Origin: Streptomyces regalis | GTDB lineage: Bacteria; Actinomycetota; Actinomycetes; Streptomycetales; Streptomycetaceae | Direction: 5' to 3' | DNA length: 5,861 nt | NCBI RefSeq assembly: GCF_001509475.1 | Contig: NZ_LLZG01000138.1 | Coordinates: 1 to 5,861, forward strand | Shown here: in pieces, positions 1-5,706 of the stretch | How the letters are laid out: every line of letters begins with the position of its first letter | How positions within the stretch are numbered: the first letter of the stretch is position 1 | Translations under genes and position numbers: made by a program | Notes under the pieces: model-generated | Database searches by the model: none | What the model saw: only the letters and a program-made list of their open reading frames with translations | Told to the model about the DNA's origin: nothing

Positions 1-147
1 GTCGAACGCGGCATAGAGGCTGCCGCGGCCCAGGCCGGTCGCGGCGCTGATGTCGTCGACGCTCGTGCCGTTGTAGCCCGAAGCGCGGAACTGCCGCTCA
101 GCGGCATGCAGGACGTGGTCACGGTCAAAGCTTCGTGGTCTCGCCAT
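1..147 (-). CDS. TetR-family transcriptional repressor, N-terminal part (runs off the window)
   Basis: Read on the minus strand from the ATG at 147-145, the frame is open to the window edge and gives 49 residues beginning MARPRSFDRDHVLHAAERQF. The pattern is that of a TetR N-terminal DNA-binding domain: helix 1 around residues 8-22 (DHVLHAAERQFRASG), then the helix-turn-helix TSVDDISAATGLGRGSLYAAF at about residues 28-48, including the typical GxGRGSLYxxF recognition-helix signature. Members are homodimeric repressors whose C-terminal domain, not visible here, binds a small-molecule inducer. It is divergent from the operon starting at 284, the classic arrangement for a TetR protein controlling its neighbour and itself. 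No Shine-Dalgarno precedes the ATG, and the predicted start of transcription falls on or beside the ATG, so the mRNA is probably leaderless. Family assignment is confident; ligand and exact targets are unknown. Confidence 0.92.
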   Translation of the reverse strand, partial: MARPRSFDRDHVLHAAERQFRASGYNGTSVDDISAATGLGRGSLYAAFD

Positions 148-153
148 ACACCG

Positions 154-183
154 AAGATACGGCCGATCCACCGTATTTGACAA
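154..183 (-). promoter_or_regulatory. Predicted promoter of the TetR gene (leaderless)
   Basis: On the minus strand, TTGTCA (183-178) is followed by an 18-bp spacer and TATCTT (159-154). This is a plausible sigma-70/HrdB-type -35/-10 pair. A start 7 nt past the -10 falls at position 147, the A of the repressor ATG, which agrees with the lack of a ribosome binding site there. Its -35 overlaps the -35 of the opposite promoter, so the two should compete for polymerase. Confidence 0.55.
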
Positions 184-206
184 CCCAGTACAGAACCGTC
201 TAGGTT
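177..206 (+). promoter_or_regulatory. Predicted promoter of the hydrolase/oxidoreductase operon
   Basis: A consensus TTGACA (177-182) is followed by an 18-bp spacer and TAGGTT (201-206), which matches the key T, A and final T of the -10 box. Transcription would start near 212-214, inside the dyad at 203-228, so a repressor bound there would block initiation. The leader to the first good start codon (284) would be about 70 nt. Confidence 0.6.
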
Positions 207-228
207 TCTGACTGTTCAGTAAAAAACC
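203..228. promoter_or_regulatory. Probable TetR operator: imperfect 26-bp dyad over the -10 and start site
   Basis: The sequence has the form GGTTT-N3-ACTG-TT-CAGT-N3-AAACC centred at 215.5. Ten of the 13 symmetric positions pair (an isolated T/A pair lies inside the N3 segments). Size, AT-rich flanks and the ACTG-NN-CAGT core are typical of TetR-family operators. It overlaps the rightward -10 and expected start. The adjacent AACC-N5-GGTT (194-206) may be a second, weaker site. The operator role is inferred from symmetry and position. Confidence 0.6.
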
Positions 229-283
229 GTGCTGAGCTCACCGGACAGGCTGCGTGCACGCCTGGCGCGATGGAGGGCAACCC

Positions 284-571
284 ATGCCTTTGAACTCCTC
301 CGTGCCTCCCGGCGTTGCGACGCCGTCCAGGCCGGCAAGGCCCGGTCTGGTCCTCGCGATCCTGGCGACGGCGAGTTTCATCGCCGTACTGGATCTGTAC
401 ATCACGAACGTCGGGCTGTCCTGCATCGGCCGCGGTGTCCGCGGGTTCTCGCTGTCGAACCTGAGCTGGGTGCTCGGCGCGTACGCGATCACCTATGCCG
501 CTTACTTGCTACTTGGTCCGGGCTTGCCAGACCGCGACGCCGCGAAGGCGGCTTGGAGGTTGAACTCATGA
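284..571 (+). pseudogene. Truncated N-terminus of a DHA2/EmrB-QacA-type MFS transporter
   Basis: The 95-residue frame starts at the ATG at 284, seven nt after GGAGG (272-276); an upstream in-frame ATG at 254 lacks such a site. It has a basic cytoplasmic start, TM1 at about residues 21-45 (LAILATASFIAVLDLYITNV, the usual DHA2 TM1 pattern), the SLSNLSWVLGAYAITYAAYLLL segment forming TM2 at about 57-78, then a damaged motif A (GPGLPDRDAA where GxLADRxGRR is expected). The frame stops at residue 95, whereas intact family members have roughly 450-550 residues. The last stretch uses leucine codons TTG, CTA, CTT and TTG, which are rare in such GC-rich genes, suggesting decay or a deletion junction. 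The TGA overlaps the hydrolase start (ATGA), so translation of the stub may now serve only to couple that gene. A functional two-TM microprotein is possible but less likely. Confidence 0.75.
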
Positions 572-1503
572 CACAGGTGACCCAGCGACCGCCCTTTGGC
601 GAGGACTCCCCGGCCAGGGGGTCCCGGGCGAGCGACCGCGTCCGTCATCGGACGGTTCAGGCAGGCGGACTGGAGGTTCCGATCCTTGAGGCCGGCAGCG
701 GGCCGCTCGTTGTGCTCCTCCACGGGTTTCCCGACCATGCCGCCAGCTGGACAGGGATCCTCGACCGCCTCGCGCAGGAGGGGTACTGGGCGGTCGCGCC
801 CGCACAGCGCGGATACTGGCCCGGCGGCGTGGCCCCCGACGGCTCCTACAACATTGCCTCGACCGGCCAGGACGTCCTGACCCTGATCGAAGCGCTCGGG
901 CGTGAGCAGGCGGATCTCATCGGCCACGACTTCGGCGCCGCGGCAGCGTACGCGGCAGCGACCCTCGACCCGAGCCGTGTCCGCAAGCTGGTCACCATGG
1001 CGGCGCCCCATGGCCGTCAAACGATGAACGCCTTGGTCACCGACGGTGACCAGCAGCGACGCAGCTGGTACATGTTCTTCTTCCAGTCAGCCATGGCGGA
1101 GGCGGCCGTCGAGCACGACGACTTCGCCTTCATCGACCGCCTCTGGCGGGAATGGTCACCCGGCTACGAGCTGCCGGACGCGGAGCGGGCCGCGCTCAAG
1201 GAAACCCTGGGTGCTCCAGGGGTCCTGACCGAGATCCTGGGCTACTACCGCCAGTTGTTCACGCCCCCCGCGGACGAGGCGACCCAAGCCCTGCAAGCCC
1301 GAACCTTCGGCGCCATCACCGTCCCGACGCTGTACCTCCACGGTGCCGACGACAACTGCTTTTCCGTGGAGGTGAGCGACGGCATGGACGACCTGTTCAC
1401 CAACGTCTTCGAACGCATCGTCATACCCGGCGCAGGGCACTTCCCGCACGTCGAACAGCCCAAGACGGTCGCCGACCACATCCTGGGCTTTCTGAACAGC
1501 TGA
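568..1503 (+). CDS. Alpha/beta hydrolase with Asp nucleophile (epoxide-hydrolase-like)
   Basis: This is a 311-residue cytoplasmic alpha/beta-fold hydrolase. The oxyanion motif HGFP is at residues 52-55. The nucleophile elbow GHDFG is at 119-123 with Asp121 as nucleophile, the acid is Asp261 or Asp262 in LHGADD, and the catalytic base is His291 in GAGHFPHVEQP. Asp at the elbow together with HGxP is the pattern of epoxide hydrolases (haloalkane dehalogenases share the Asp), rather than Ser esterases. The cap (about 150-235) has candidate epoxide-activating tyrosines at 168 (SWYMFFFQ) and 226/227 (GYYRQLF). Such enzymes attack an epoxide through an aspartyl-ester intermediate to give a diol. Length is normal for the family. 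The start at 568 has GGAGG at 555-559 (8-nt spacing) and overlaps the stop of the transporter stub; the longer frame back to 229 runs over that stub in the wrong frame. It is probably first functional enzyme of the operon. Substrate is unknown. Confidence 0.92.
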   Translation: MTQVTQRPPFGEDSPARGSRASDRVRHRTVQAGGLEVPILEAGSGPLVVLLHGFPDHAASWTGILDRLAQEGYWAVAPAQRGYWPGGVAPDGSYNIASTGQDVLTLIEALGREQADLIGHDFGAAAAYAAATLDPSRVRKLVTMAAPHGRQTMNALVTDGDQQRRSWYMFFFQSAMAEAAVEHDDFAFIDRLWREWSPGYELPDAERAALKETLGAPGVLTEILGYYRQLFTPPADEATQALQARTFGAITVPTLYLHGADDNCFSVEVSDGMDDLFTNVFERIVIPGAGHFPHVEQPKTVADHILGFLNS

Positions 1504-1543
1504 CCCCCTGCAACCACCCAGAACTCGAAGGGCTGACCGAACC

Positions 1544-2587
1544 ATGACTGACAAGGAAAGGCAGGAGGCCATGACTGCGACGGCTCCTGCGTACGAGAGC
1601 GACGTACTGGCCGAGGGGACCGTCGACGCGGTGGTGATCGGCGGGGGCGCCGCGGGGCTGAACGGTGCACTGATCCTCGCCCGCTCCCGCCGCTCGGTCG
1701 TCGTGATCGACAGCGGCTCCCCGCGCAACGCGCCAGCGGAGGCCGTGCACGGCCTGCTCGCCCTGGACGGCACCCCGCCGTCCGAGATCCTTCGACGCGG
1801 CCGGGAGCAGGTGCGCCAGTACGGCGGACGCGTCATCCACGGCGAGGTGGCCTCGGCCGAGTCCGCCGCCCCGTCGGCGGACGGGGACCTGCGGTTCACC
1901 GTCACCCTGGCCGACGGCCGCCACATCACCGCTCGCCGCATCCTGGTGGCCACCGGCCTCAAGGATGTGCTGCCCCAGGTGCCCGGGCTCGCCGAGCACT
2001 GGGGGGACAGTGTGGTGCACTGCCCGTACTGCCACGGCTGGGAGGTGCGTGATGAGCCCATCGGCGTCCTCGCCACCGGACCGGTCTCCATCGAGCACGC
2101 GTATCTGTTCCGTCAGCTGACCGAGGACCTGACCTACTTCACCCACGGCACCGACCTGGACGAGGACAGCCGCGCCCGCTTCGCCGCCCGCGGCATCCGC
2201 GTCATCGACACCCCGGTCACCGAGGTCGTCAACGACGCCGACGGTGCCCTCGCCGGGGTGCGCCTGGCCGACGGCCAGGTCGTGGCCCGCCGCGTCGTCG
2301 CGGTCGCCGCGCAGCTGCAGGCCCGCACAAAGGGCCTGGAAGGTCTGGGCCTGCCGGTGCAGGACCTGCCGAAGGGCCGTGGTTTCGCCTCCGGCACGGC
2401 CGGCGCCACCGAGGTGCCGGGTGTGTGGGTGGCCGGCAACGCCACCGATCTGGTCGCCCAGGTCGGGGCCTCCGCAGCGGCCGGCGTACTGGCCGGCGCC
2501 GACATCAACAGGATGCTGACCATCGCGGACACCGACGCCGCCCTCCAGGAGATCGCCGAGGCAAGCCCCACAGCGGCCACTCGATGA
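1544..2587 (+). CDS. Thioredoxin-reductase-like NAD(P)/FAD-dependent oxidoreductase (CPYC motif)
   Basis: This is a 347-residue two-dinucleotide-domain flavoprotein. The FAD Rossmann motif is IGGGAAGL at 32-39, followed by VVVIDSGSPRNAPA at 52-65. VATGLKD (135-141) is the usual ATG motif, CPYCHGWEVRD lies at 160-170, and a degenerate second nucleotide-binding stretch is at about 173-187. The C-terminal FAD motif GVWVAGNATDLVAQVGASAAAG is at 293-314. The fold is that of low-molecular-weight thioredoxin reductases, but the second Rossmann loop is not canonical and no HRR-type NADPH motif is seen. It therefore fits better with the actinobacterial TrxR-like group that includes dithiol oxidases such as HlmI/GliT. 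If Cys160/Cys163 are redox-active it could oxidise or reduce a small dithiol or quinone; this is inference. The gene lies 40 nt after the hydrolase and is likely co-transcribed. The start is uncertain: ATG 1544 has only GAAGGG at 1527-1532, while ATG 1571 (338 aa) has AAGGAAAGG at 1553-1561. Confidence 0.9.
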   Translation: MTDKERQEAMTATAPAYESDVLAEGTVDAVVIGGGAAGLNGALILARSRRSVVVIDSGSPRNAPAEAVHGLLALDGTPPSEILRRGREQVRQYGGRVIHGEVASAESAAPSADGDLRFTVTLADGRHITARRILVATGLKDVLPQVPGLAEHWGDSVVHCPYCHGWEVRDEPIGVLATGPVSIEHAYLFRQLTEDLTYFTHGTDLDEDSRARFAARGIRVIDTPVTEVVNDADGALAGVRLADGQVVARRVVAVAAQLQARTKGLEGLGLPVQDLPKGRGFASGTAGATEVPGVWVAGNATDLVAQVGASAAAGVLAGADINRMLTIADTDAALQEIAEASPTAATR

Positions 2588-2597
2588 TCTTGAAGCC

Positions 2598-2609
2598 CTG
2601 AGATCTCAG
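2598..2609. repeat. 12-bp perfect palindrome just after the oxidoreductase stop
   Basis: CTGAGATCTCAG reads the same on both strands and begins 11 nt after the stop codon. It is too short and loop-less to be a strong terminator. It could be a minor binding site or chance. Confidence 0.4.
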
Positions 2610-2624
2610 CCCGTCACCCGCTCG

Positions 2625-2644
2625 CCTCACCTTCAGCGGTGAGG
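2625..2644 (+). terminator. Possible hairpin terminator of the hydrolase/oxidoreductase operon
   Basis: CCTCACC (2625-2631) and GGTGAGG (2638-2644) form a 7-bp GC-rich stem around a six-base loop, 38 nt after the oxidoreductase stop. There is no immediate T run, which is common for actinomycete terminators. It may act together with the larger palindrome downstream. This is a structural prediction only. Confidence 0.4.
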
Positions 2645-2660
2645 AAATCGATCTGTTTTC

Positions 2661-2690
2661 CCGTCTGGAAACTGATCAGTTTCCAGACGG
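2661..2690. promoter_or_regulatory. Perfect 30-bp palindrome: operator and/or terminator upstream of the NmrA gene
   Basis: The left arm CCGTCTGGAAACTGA (2661-2675) is followed directly by its exact reverse complement (2676-2690), with symmetry ending precisely at both edges. The core ACTGATCAGT differs in one base from the core of the dyad at 211-220 (ACTGTTCAGT), and both sites carry CCGTCT to the left. This suggests a high-affinity site for the same TetR protein or a paralogue. As RNA it would form a 13-bp stem with a GATC loop followed by TTTT (2691-2694), so an intrinsic terminator for the upstream operon is the main alternative, and one element could serve both purposes. I cannot place a convincing -35/-10 pair around it. 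Confidence 0.7.
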
Positions 2691-2730
2691 TTTTCAGTCA
2701 TGCCCAGCAAGCAGGCAGCAGGACCGTCGC

Positions 2731-2841
2731 GCCGAGGTCAGCGCCACCCTCCTCGACTTCCTCGCCCCGCCTCGACGACTTCACATCCTCGGCTTCCTGA
2801 ACGGCCGACCCACCCCCACCAGATGGAGGACACAACAATGA
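2731..2841 (+). pseudogene. Possible eroded C-terminal tail of an alpha/beta hydrolase-like gene
   Basis: A frame open from 2602, without any ATG, GTG or TTG, contains AEVSATLLDFLA followed by HILGFLNGR, then ends in a TGA (2839-2841) overlapping the NmrA ATG. AEVxATLLDFLA resembles the closing helix of many alpha/beta hydrolases. HILGFLNG nearly repeats the tail HILGFLNS of the hydrolase in this window: 2782-2811 matches 1477-1506 at 26 of 30 bases, with the stop TGA replaced by CGA. This could be the tail of a lost or duplicated gene formerly coupled to the NmrA gene. The stretch is short, and chance similarity in GC-rich sequence remains possible. Confidence 0.3.
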
Positions 2842-3842
2842 CGGAACGCAATCCCATTCTGATCACCGGCGCCGGCGGCCAAATCGGTGGCGTGAGCAGG
2901 CTGATGGTCGACATGCTGCTCGAACAGGGCCACTCAGTGCGCGCGTTCGTGCGACGGGACGACGAACGCGCGCAGTCGCTGCGCGAGGCCGGGGCCGAGG
3001 TCTTCGTCGGCGACCTGCTCAAATTCGCGGACGTGGCCGCCGCGCTGAAGGGTGTCCGGCGCATCTACTTCAGCATGAGCCTGTCGCCGTACTACGCCGA
3101 TGCCCTCACCCTGATGGCCGCGGCGGCGCGAGCCCAGGGCGACATCGAGGCCTTCGTGCACATGTCCGACTACGAGCAGTCGTACATGACGCTCGAGAAG
3201 ATGACCACACCGGATGAGGAGCGGCGTTCTTGGCTCGGCGGACTGGTCACGGACTGGTCACCGCAGCAGCGGGCGCACTGGGTCTGCGAGCAGGTGCTGG
3301 ACTGGTCCGGCCTCCCGACCGTCAACGTGCGTGCGACCCTGTTCGTCGAGAACGCCTTGATCACCTGGATGCAACAGGGCCCGCTGAGCAACGGTGAACT
3401 GCGCCTGCCCTTCGGCAACCAGCGGCTCGCGCCCATCGCCGCTCACGACGTGGCAGAGGTGTGCGTGAAGATACTGGTCGACCCCGCACCGCACATCTCG
3501 AAGTCCTACGAGCTCACCGGTCCGGAGCTGAAGGACATGTACGGGTTCGCTGAGGACTACGCAGCCGCGCTGGGACGCCAGGTCGCCTACATCCCCGAGG
3601 AATTGGAGGCCTGGCACGAGGCCTTCGTAGACGAGACCTTCCTGCGGGAAACCCTGGGCGACACTGCGGCCCAGCACGTGGCGGCGCACATGAAGACCCT
3701 GACCAGGCTGGTCGCCGGCGGGCGGTACGACGTCGTCACCAACCAACTGGAAACCCTGCTCGGGCGCCCACCGCGGACCATGCGGTGGGCGCTGCAGAAC
3801 AATGCTCACCTGCGCGAGCTGGCGGTTGCCCCGAACCACTGA
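2838..3842 (+). CDS. NmrA-family NAD(P)-binding protein (atypical SDR, quinone-reductase-like)
   Basis: This 334-residue cytoplasmic protein has an N-terminal Rossmann fold: ILITGAGGQIG at residues 7-17 (GxxGxxG), VRAFVRRDDERA at 34-45 with two arginines placed to contact an NADP 2'-phosphate, and a conserved GDL at 58-60. The Ser/Tyr-Lys catalytic set of classical SDRs is not evident, as usual for the NmrA branch, whose members are redox sensors or NAD(P)H quinone/azo reductases (QorB-type). The C-terminal PPRTMRWALQNN is also common in this group. The start at 2838 follows GGAGG (2825-2829) at 8 nt. The in-frame extension to 2700 encodes a low-complexity Pro/Arg/His stretch and lacks a ribosome site, so it is rejected. 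The MFS gene follows 94 nt later, suggesting co-transcription, and the 30-bp palindrome upstream is the probable control point. Enzyme versus sensor cannot be decided here. Confidence 0.92.
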   Translation: MTERNPILITGAGGQIGGVSRLMVDMLLEQGHSVRAFVRRDDERAQSLREAGAEVFVGDLLKFADVAAALKGVRRIYFSMSLSPYYADALTLMAAAARAQGDIEAFVHMSDYEQSYMTLEKMTTPDEERRSWLGGLVTDWSPQQRAHWVCEQVLDWSGLPTVNVRATLFVENALITWMQQGPLSNGELRLPFGNQRLAPIAAHDVAEVCVKILVDPAPHISKSYELTGPELKDMYGFAEDYAAALGRQVAYIPEELEAWHEAFVDETFLRETLGDTAAQHVAAHMKTLTRLVAGGRYDVVTNQLETLLGRPPRTMRWALQNNAHLRELAVAPNH

Positions 3843-3871
3843 GCGCTCCGGAGCAAGACATGACGCCACCC

Positions 3872-3890
3872 GATGGCCAAAAGATGGCCA
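3872..3890 (+). repeat. Repeated GATGGCCAA forming a small hairpin between the NmrA and MFS genes
   Basis: GATGGCCAA occurs at 3872-3880, and GATGGCCA is repeated at 3883-3890, with the next base again A. Since TGGCCA is its own reverse complement, the copies (3874-3879 and 3885-3890) can pair as a 6-bp stem around AAAGA. It lies about 45 nt before the MFS start and could be an attenuating or stabilising leader structure, or a tandem protein-binding site. Function is unproven. Confidence 0.45.
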
Positions 3891-3936
3891 ACTAAGTGAT
3901 TCCGCTCGTCTGCCCCGTCCCTTTCAGGAGCTACTG

Positions 3937-5568
3937 ATGTCCTTCCTTGCGAATACCCCCGTGGAGAAGATGCCCGGGCCTTATGCGCGGCGCTGGTGGG
4001 CGCTGCTCGTGCTGTGCCTGAGTCTGCTGATCACGGTGATGGCGAACACGTCGCTGATCGTCGCCGCCCCCGACATGACCACCGACCTGGGCCTGAGCAG
4101 CAGTGATCTGCAGTGGGTCGTCGACAGCTACACCGTTCCGTACGCGGCGCTGATGCTGGTGCTGGGCGCGATCGGCGACAAGTACAGCCGGCGCGGCGCG
4201 CTGGTGCTGGGTCTGCTGATCTTCGCCGGCGGTTCGGTGATGGGGAGCATGGTCGACGAGACCTCGCTGGTCATCGTGGCCCGCGCGATCATGGGTGTCG
4301 GTGCCGCGGTCGTGATGCCGGCCACGCTGTCCCTGGTGGTCGCGACCTTCCCCCGGAGCGAGCGGACCAAGGCCATCACCGCCTGGGCCGCGACCTCCGG
4401 ACTGGCGGTAGCCGTCGGCCCGCTGGTCTCCGGCTGGCTGCTTGAGGACCACGCCTGGGGCTCGACCTTCCTGATCAACGTGCCGATCGCCGTCCTCGCC
4501 GTGTTCGGCGCGCTCGCCCTGGTACCGCCGTCCAAGGCGGAGGGCATGGGCCGGATCGACTACGTCGGTGGTCTGCTGTCGATCGTCACCGTCGGCTCCC
4601 TGATCTACGCCGCCATCGAGGGCCCGCACTCCGGCTGGGGCGTCGGCCCCGTCACCGCCGCCGTGGTCGCCGGTGCCGGTCTGGTCGCCTTCGTCGCCTG
4701 GGAGCTGCGGCACCCGCACCCGATGCTGGACGTCCGCAAGTTCGCGCTGCGGCCCTTCAGCGGCTCGATGCTCGCGGTGCTGTTCTTCTTCTTCGGTATG
4801 TTCGCCGTGATCTACTACGTGACGCAGTTCCTGCAGTTCGTCCTCGGCTACGGCGCCCTGGACACGGGTGTACGGCTGCTGCCGCTGGCCGGTGCGGTGT
4901 TCCTCGGGTCCGCGCTGACCGGGATGCTCACCCCGAAGCTGGGGGTGAAGCCGATGGTCGTGACCGGCATGGCCGTCGGCACGGCGGGCATGTTCCTGCT
5001 CACCCAGATCGACAAGGGCTCGACGTACGGGGACTTCGTGGCGCCGATGATGATGTTGGGCCTCGCGCTCGGACTGGCCATCTCCCCGGCGACCGACACG
5101 ATCATGGGTTCCTTCCCCGAGTCCGAGCTGGGCGTCGGCGGCGGTGTCAACGACACCGCGCTGGAGCTGGGCGGGGCGCTGGGCATCGCGGTGCTGGGCT
5201 CGCTGCTGGGCACGGCCTACCGCGACGAGCTGACCGACCTGGTGGGCAACCGGCTCCCGGCGGAGGCGATGGAGACCGCCAAGGACTCGGTCGGCGCCGG
5301 CCTGGCCGTCGCGGAGCGGGTCGGGCAGGATCCCTCCGCCGGGCCCCAGCAGGCCCAGGCCGCCGTGGACGCCGTCCACCAGGCCTTCGCCCACGGAGTC
5401 GCCCAGACCAGCCTCATCGGCGGGATCATCATGGCCGCCGGAACACTGATCGTCCTCGCGCTTCTGCCGGGCCGGCGCGGGTTCGCGAGGAAGAGCGCCG
5501 AGCCGGGGGCCGGGACGACGGCGAGCGAGGCGGCGACTGTACGGGAGCACACCGGGGCCACCCGCTAG
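3937..5568 (+). CDS. 14-TM MFS drug efflux transporter, DHA2 (EmrB/QacA) family
   Basis: This 543-residue integral membrane protein would act as a proton-coupled exporter of toxic small molecules. TM1 is at about 22-44 (LLVLCLSLLITVMANTSLIV, then APDM). LQWVVDSYTVPYAALMLVLG forms TM2. Motif A, GAIGDKYSRRG (77-87), lies in the TM2-TM3 loop. The antiporter motif C, GLAVAVGPLVSGWLL, is at 155-169 in TM5. Fourteen hydrophobic stretches can be counted, with a longer hydrophilic loop before the last, as usual in DHA2. The C-terminus is a short charged and Ala/Thr-rich tail. The start at 3937 follows AGGAG (3926-3930) at 6 nt; the frame extends upstream to 3802 but would overlap the NmrA gene without a ribosome site. 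Length and motifs are intact, unlike the stub at 284-571, which belongs to a different DHA2 subgroup (ITNVGL versus MANTSL in TM1). Probably co-transcribed with the NmrA gene; substrate unknown. Confidence 0.94.
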   Translation: MSFLANTPVEKMPGPYARRWWALLVLCLSLLITVMANTSLIVAAPDMTTDLGLSSSDLQWVVDSYTVPYAALMLVLGAIGDKYSRRGALVLGLLIFAGGSVMGSMVDETSLVIVARAIMGVGAAVVMPATLSLVVATFPRSERTKAITAWAATSGLAVAVGPLVSGWLLEDHAWGSTFLINVPIAVLAVFGALALVPPSKAEGMGRIDYVGGLLSIVTVGSLIYAAIEGPHSGWGVGPVTAAVVAGAGLVAFVAWELRHPHPMLDVRKFALRPFSGSMLAVLFFFFGMFAVIYYVTQFLQFVLGYGALDTGVRLLPLAGAVFLGSALTGMLTPKLGVKPMVVTGMAVGTAGMFLLTQIDKGSTYGDFVAPMMMLGLALGLAISPATDTIMGSFPESELGVGGGVNDTALELGGALGIAVLGSLLGTAYRDELTDLVGNRLPAEAMETAKDSVGAGLAVAERVGQDPSAGPQQAQAAVDAVHQAFAHGVAQTSLIGGIIMAAGTLIVLALLPGRRGFARKSAEPGAGTTASEAATVREHTGATR

Positions 5569-5665
5569 ATCGTCGGCGGGGCACGAAGGCAGAAGGTGCT
5601 CTGACAGGGTAGCGGATCCGTCCCGCGTCGCTCGCCCGGTTGTCGGTGATCGGTGACGCGTCTTG

Positions 5666-5690
5666 TCGAGCTTCTTCGAGCTTCTTCGAC
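5666..5690. repeat. Short tandem repeat, 10-nt unit, 2.5 copies
   Basis: TCGAGCTTCT occurs at 5666-5675 and 5676-5685, followed by the partial copy TCGAC. It lies in the 235-nt gap between the MFS stop and the next gene, upstream of the SoxR-like promoter. Apart from these elements I see no convincing terminator in 5569-5700. It could be slippage or a local binding site. Confidence 0.5.
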
Positions 5691-5706
5691 CTGCTCCGGG
5701 GCGCGC

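Noticed and set aside
229..567. Upstream extension of the hydrolase frame to 229
   Set aside because: The extension runs out of frame over the transporter stub, is Arg-rich and has no ribosome site; ATG 568 has GGAGG at good spacing.
1156..2146. Long minus-strand frames opposite the hydrolase and oxidoreductase
   Set aside because: No recognisable domains or ribosome sites; they are complementary shadows of well-supported plus-strand genes.
2700..2837. Upstream extension of the NmrA frame to 2700
   Set aside because: It encodes a Pro/Arg/His-rich stretch before the obvious Rossmann start, and ATG 2838 has a proper GGAGG.
3845..3854. 10-bp palindrome GCTCCGGAGC after the NmrA stop
   Set aside because: Too short and loop-less for a terminator, and such palindromes are common by chance in GC-rich DNA.
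3873..3899. Eight-codon upstream ORF (MAKRWPTK) in the MFS leader
   Set aside because: No Shine-Dalgarno precedes it, and the sequence is fully explained by the direct repeat; translation cannot be supported.
3802..3936. Upstream extension of the MFS frame to 3802
   Set aside because: It would overlap the NmrA coding end without a ribosome site; ATG 3937 has AGGAG 6 nt upstream and matches the usual family N-terminus.
3931..5550. A 539-codon open frame on the minus strand opposite the MFS gene
   Set aside because: It is a high-GC shadow of the transporter: Arg/Gly/His/Gln-rich with no domain pattern, while the plus strand encodes an unmistakable DHA2 pump.
5561..5580. CCCGC/GCGGG stem over the MFS stop codon as a terminator
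   Set aside because: Only 5 bp with a 10-nt loop and no T run; not convincing.
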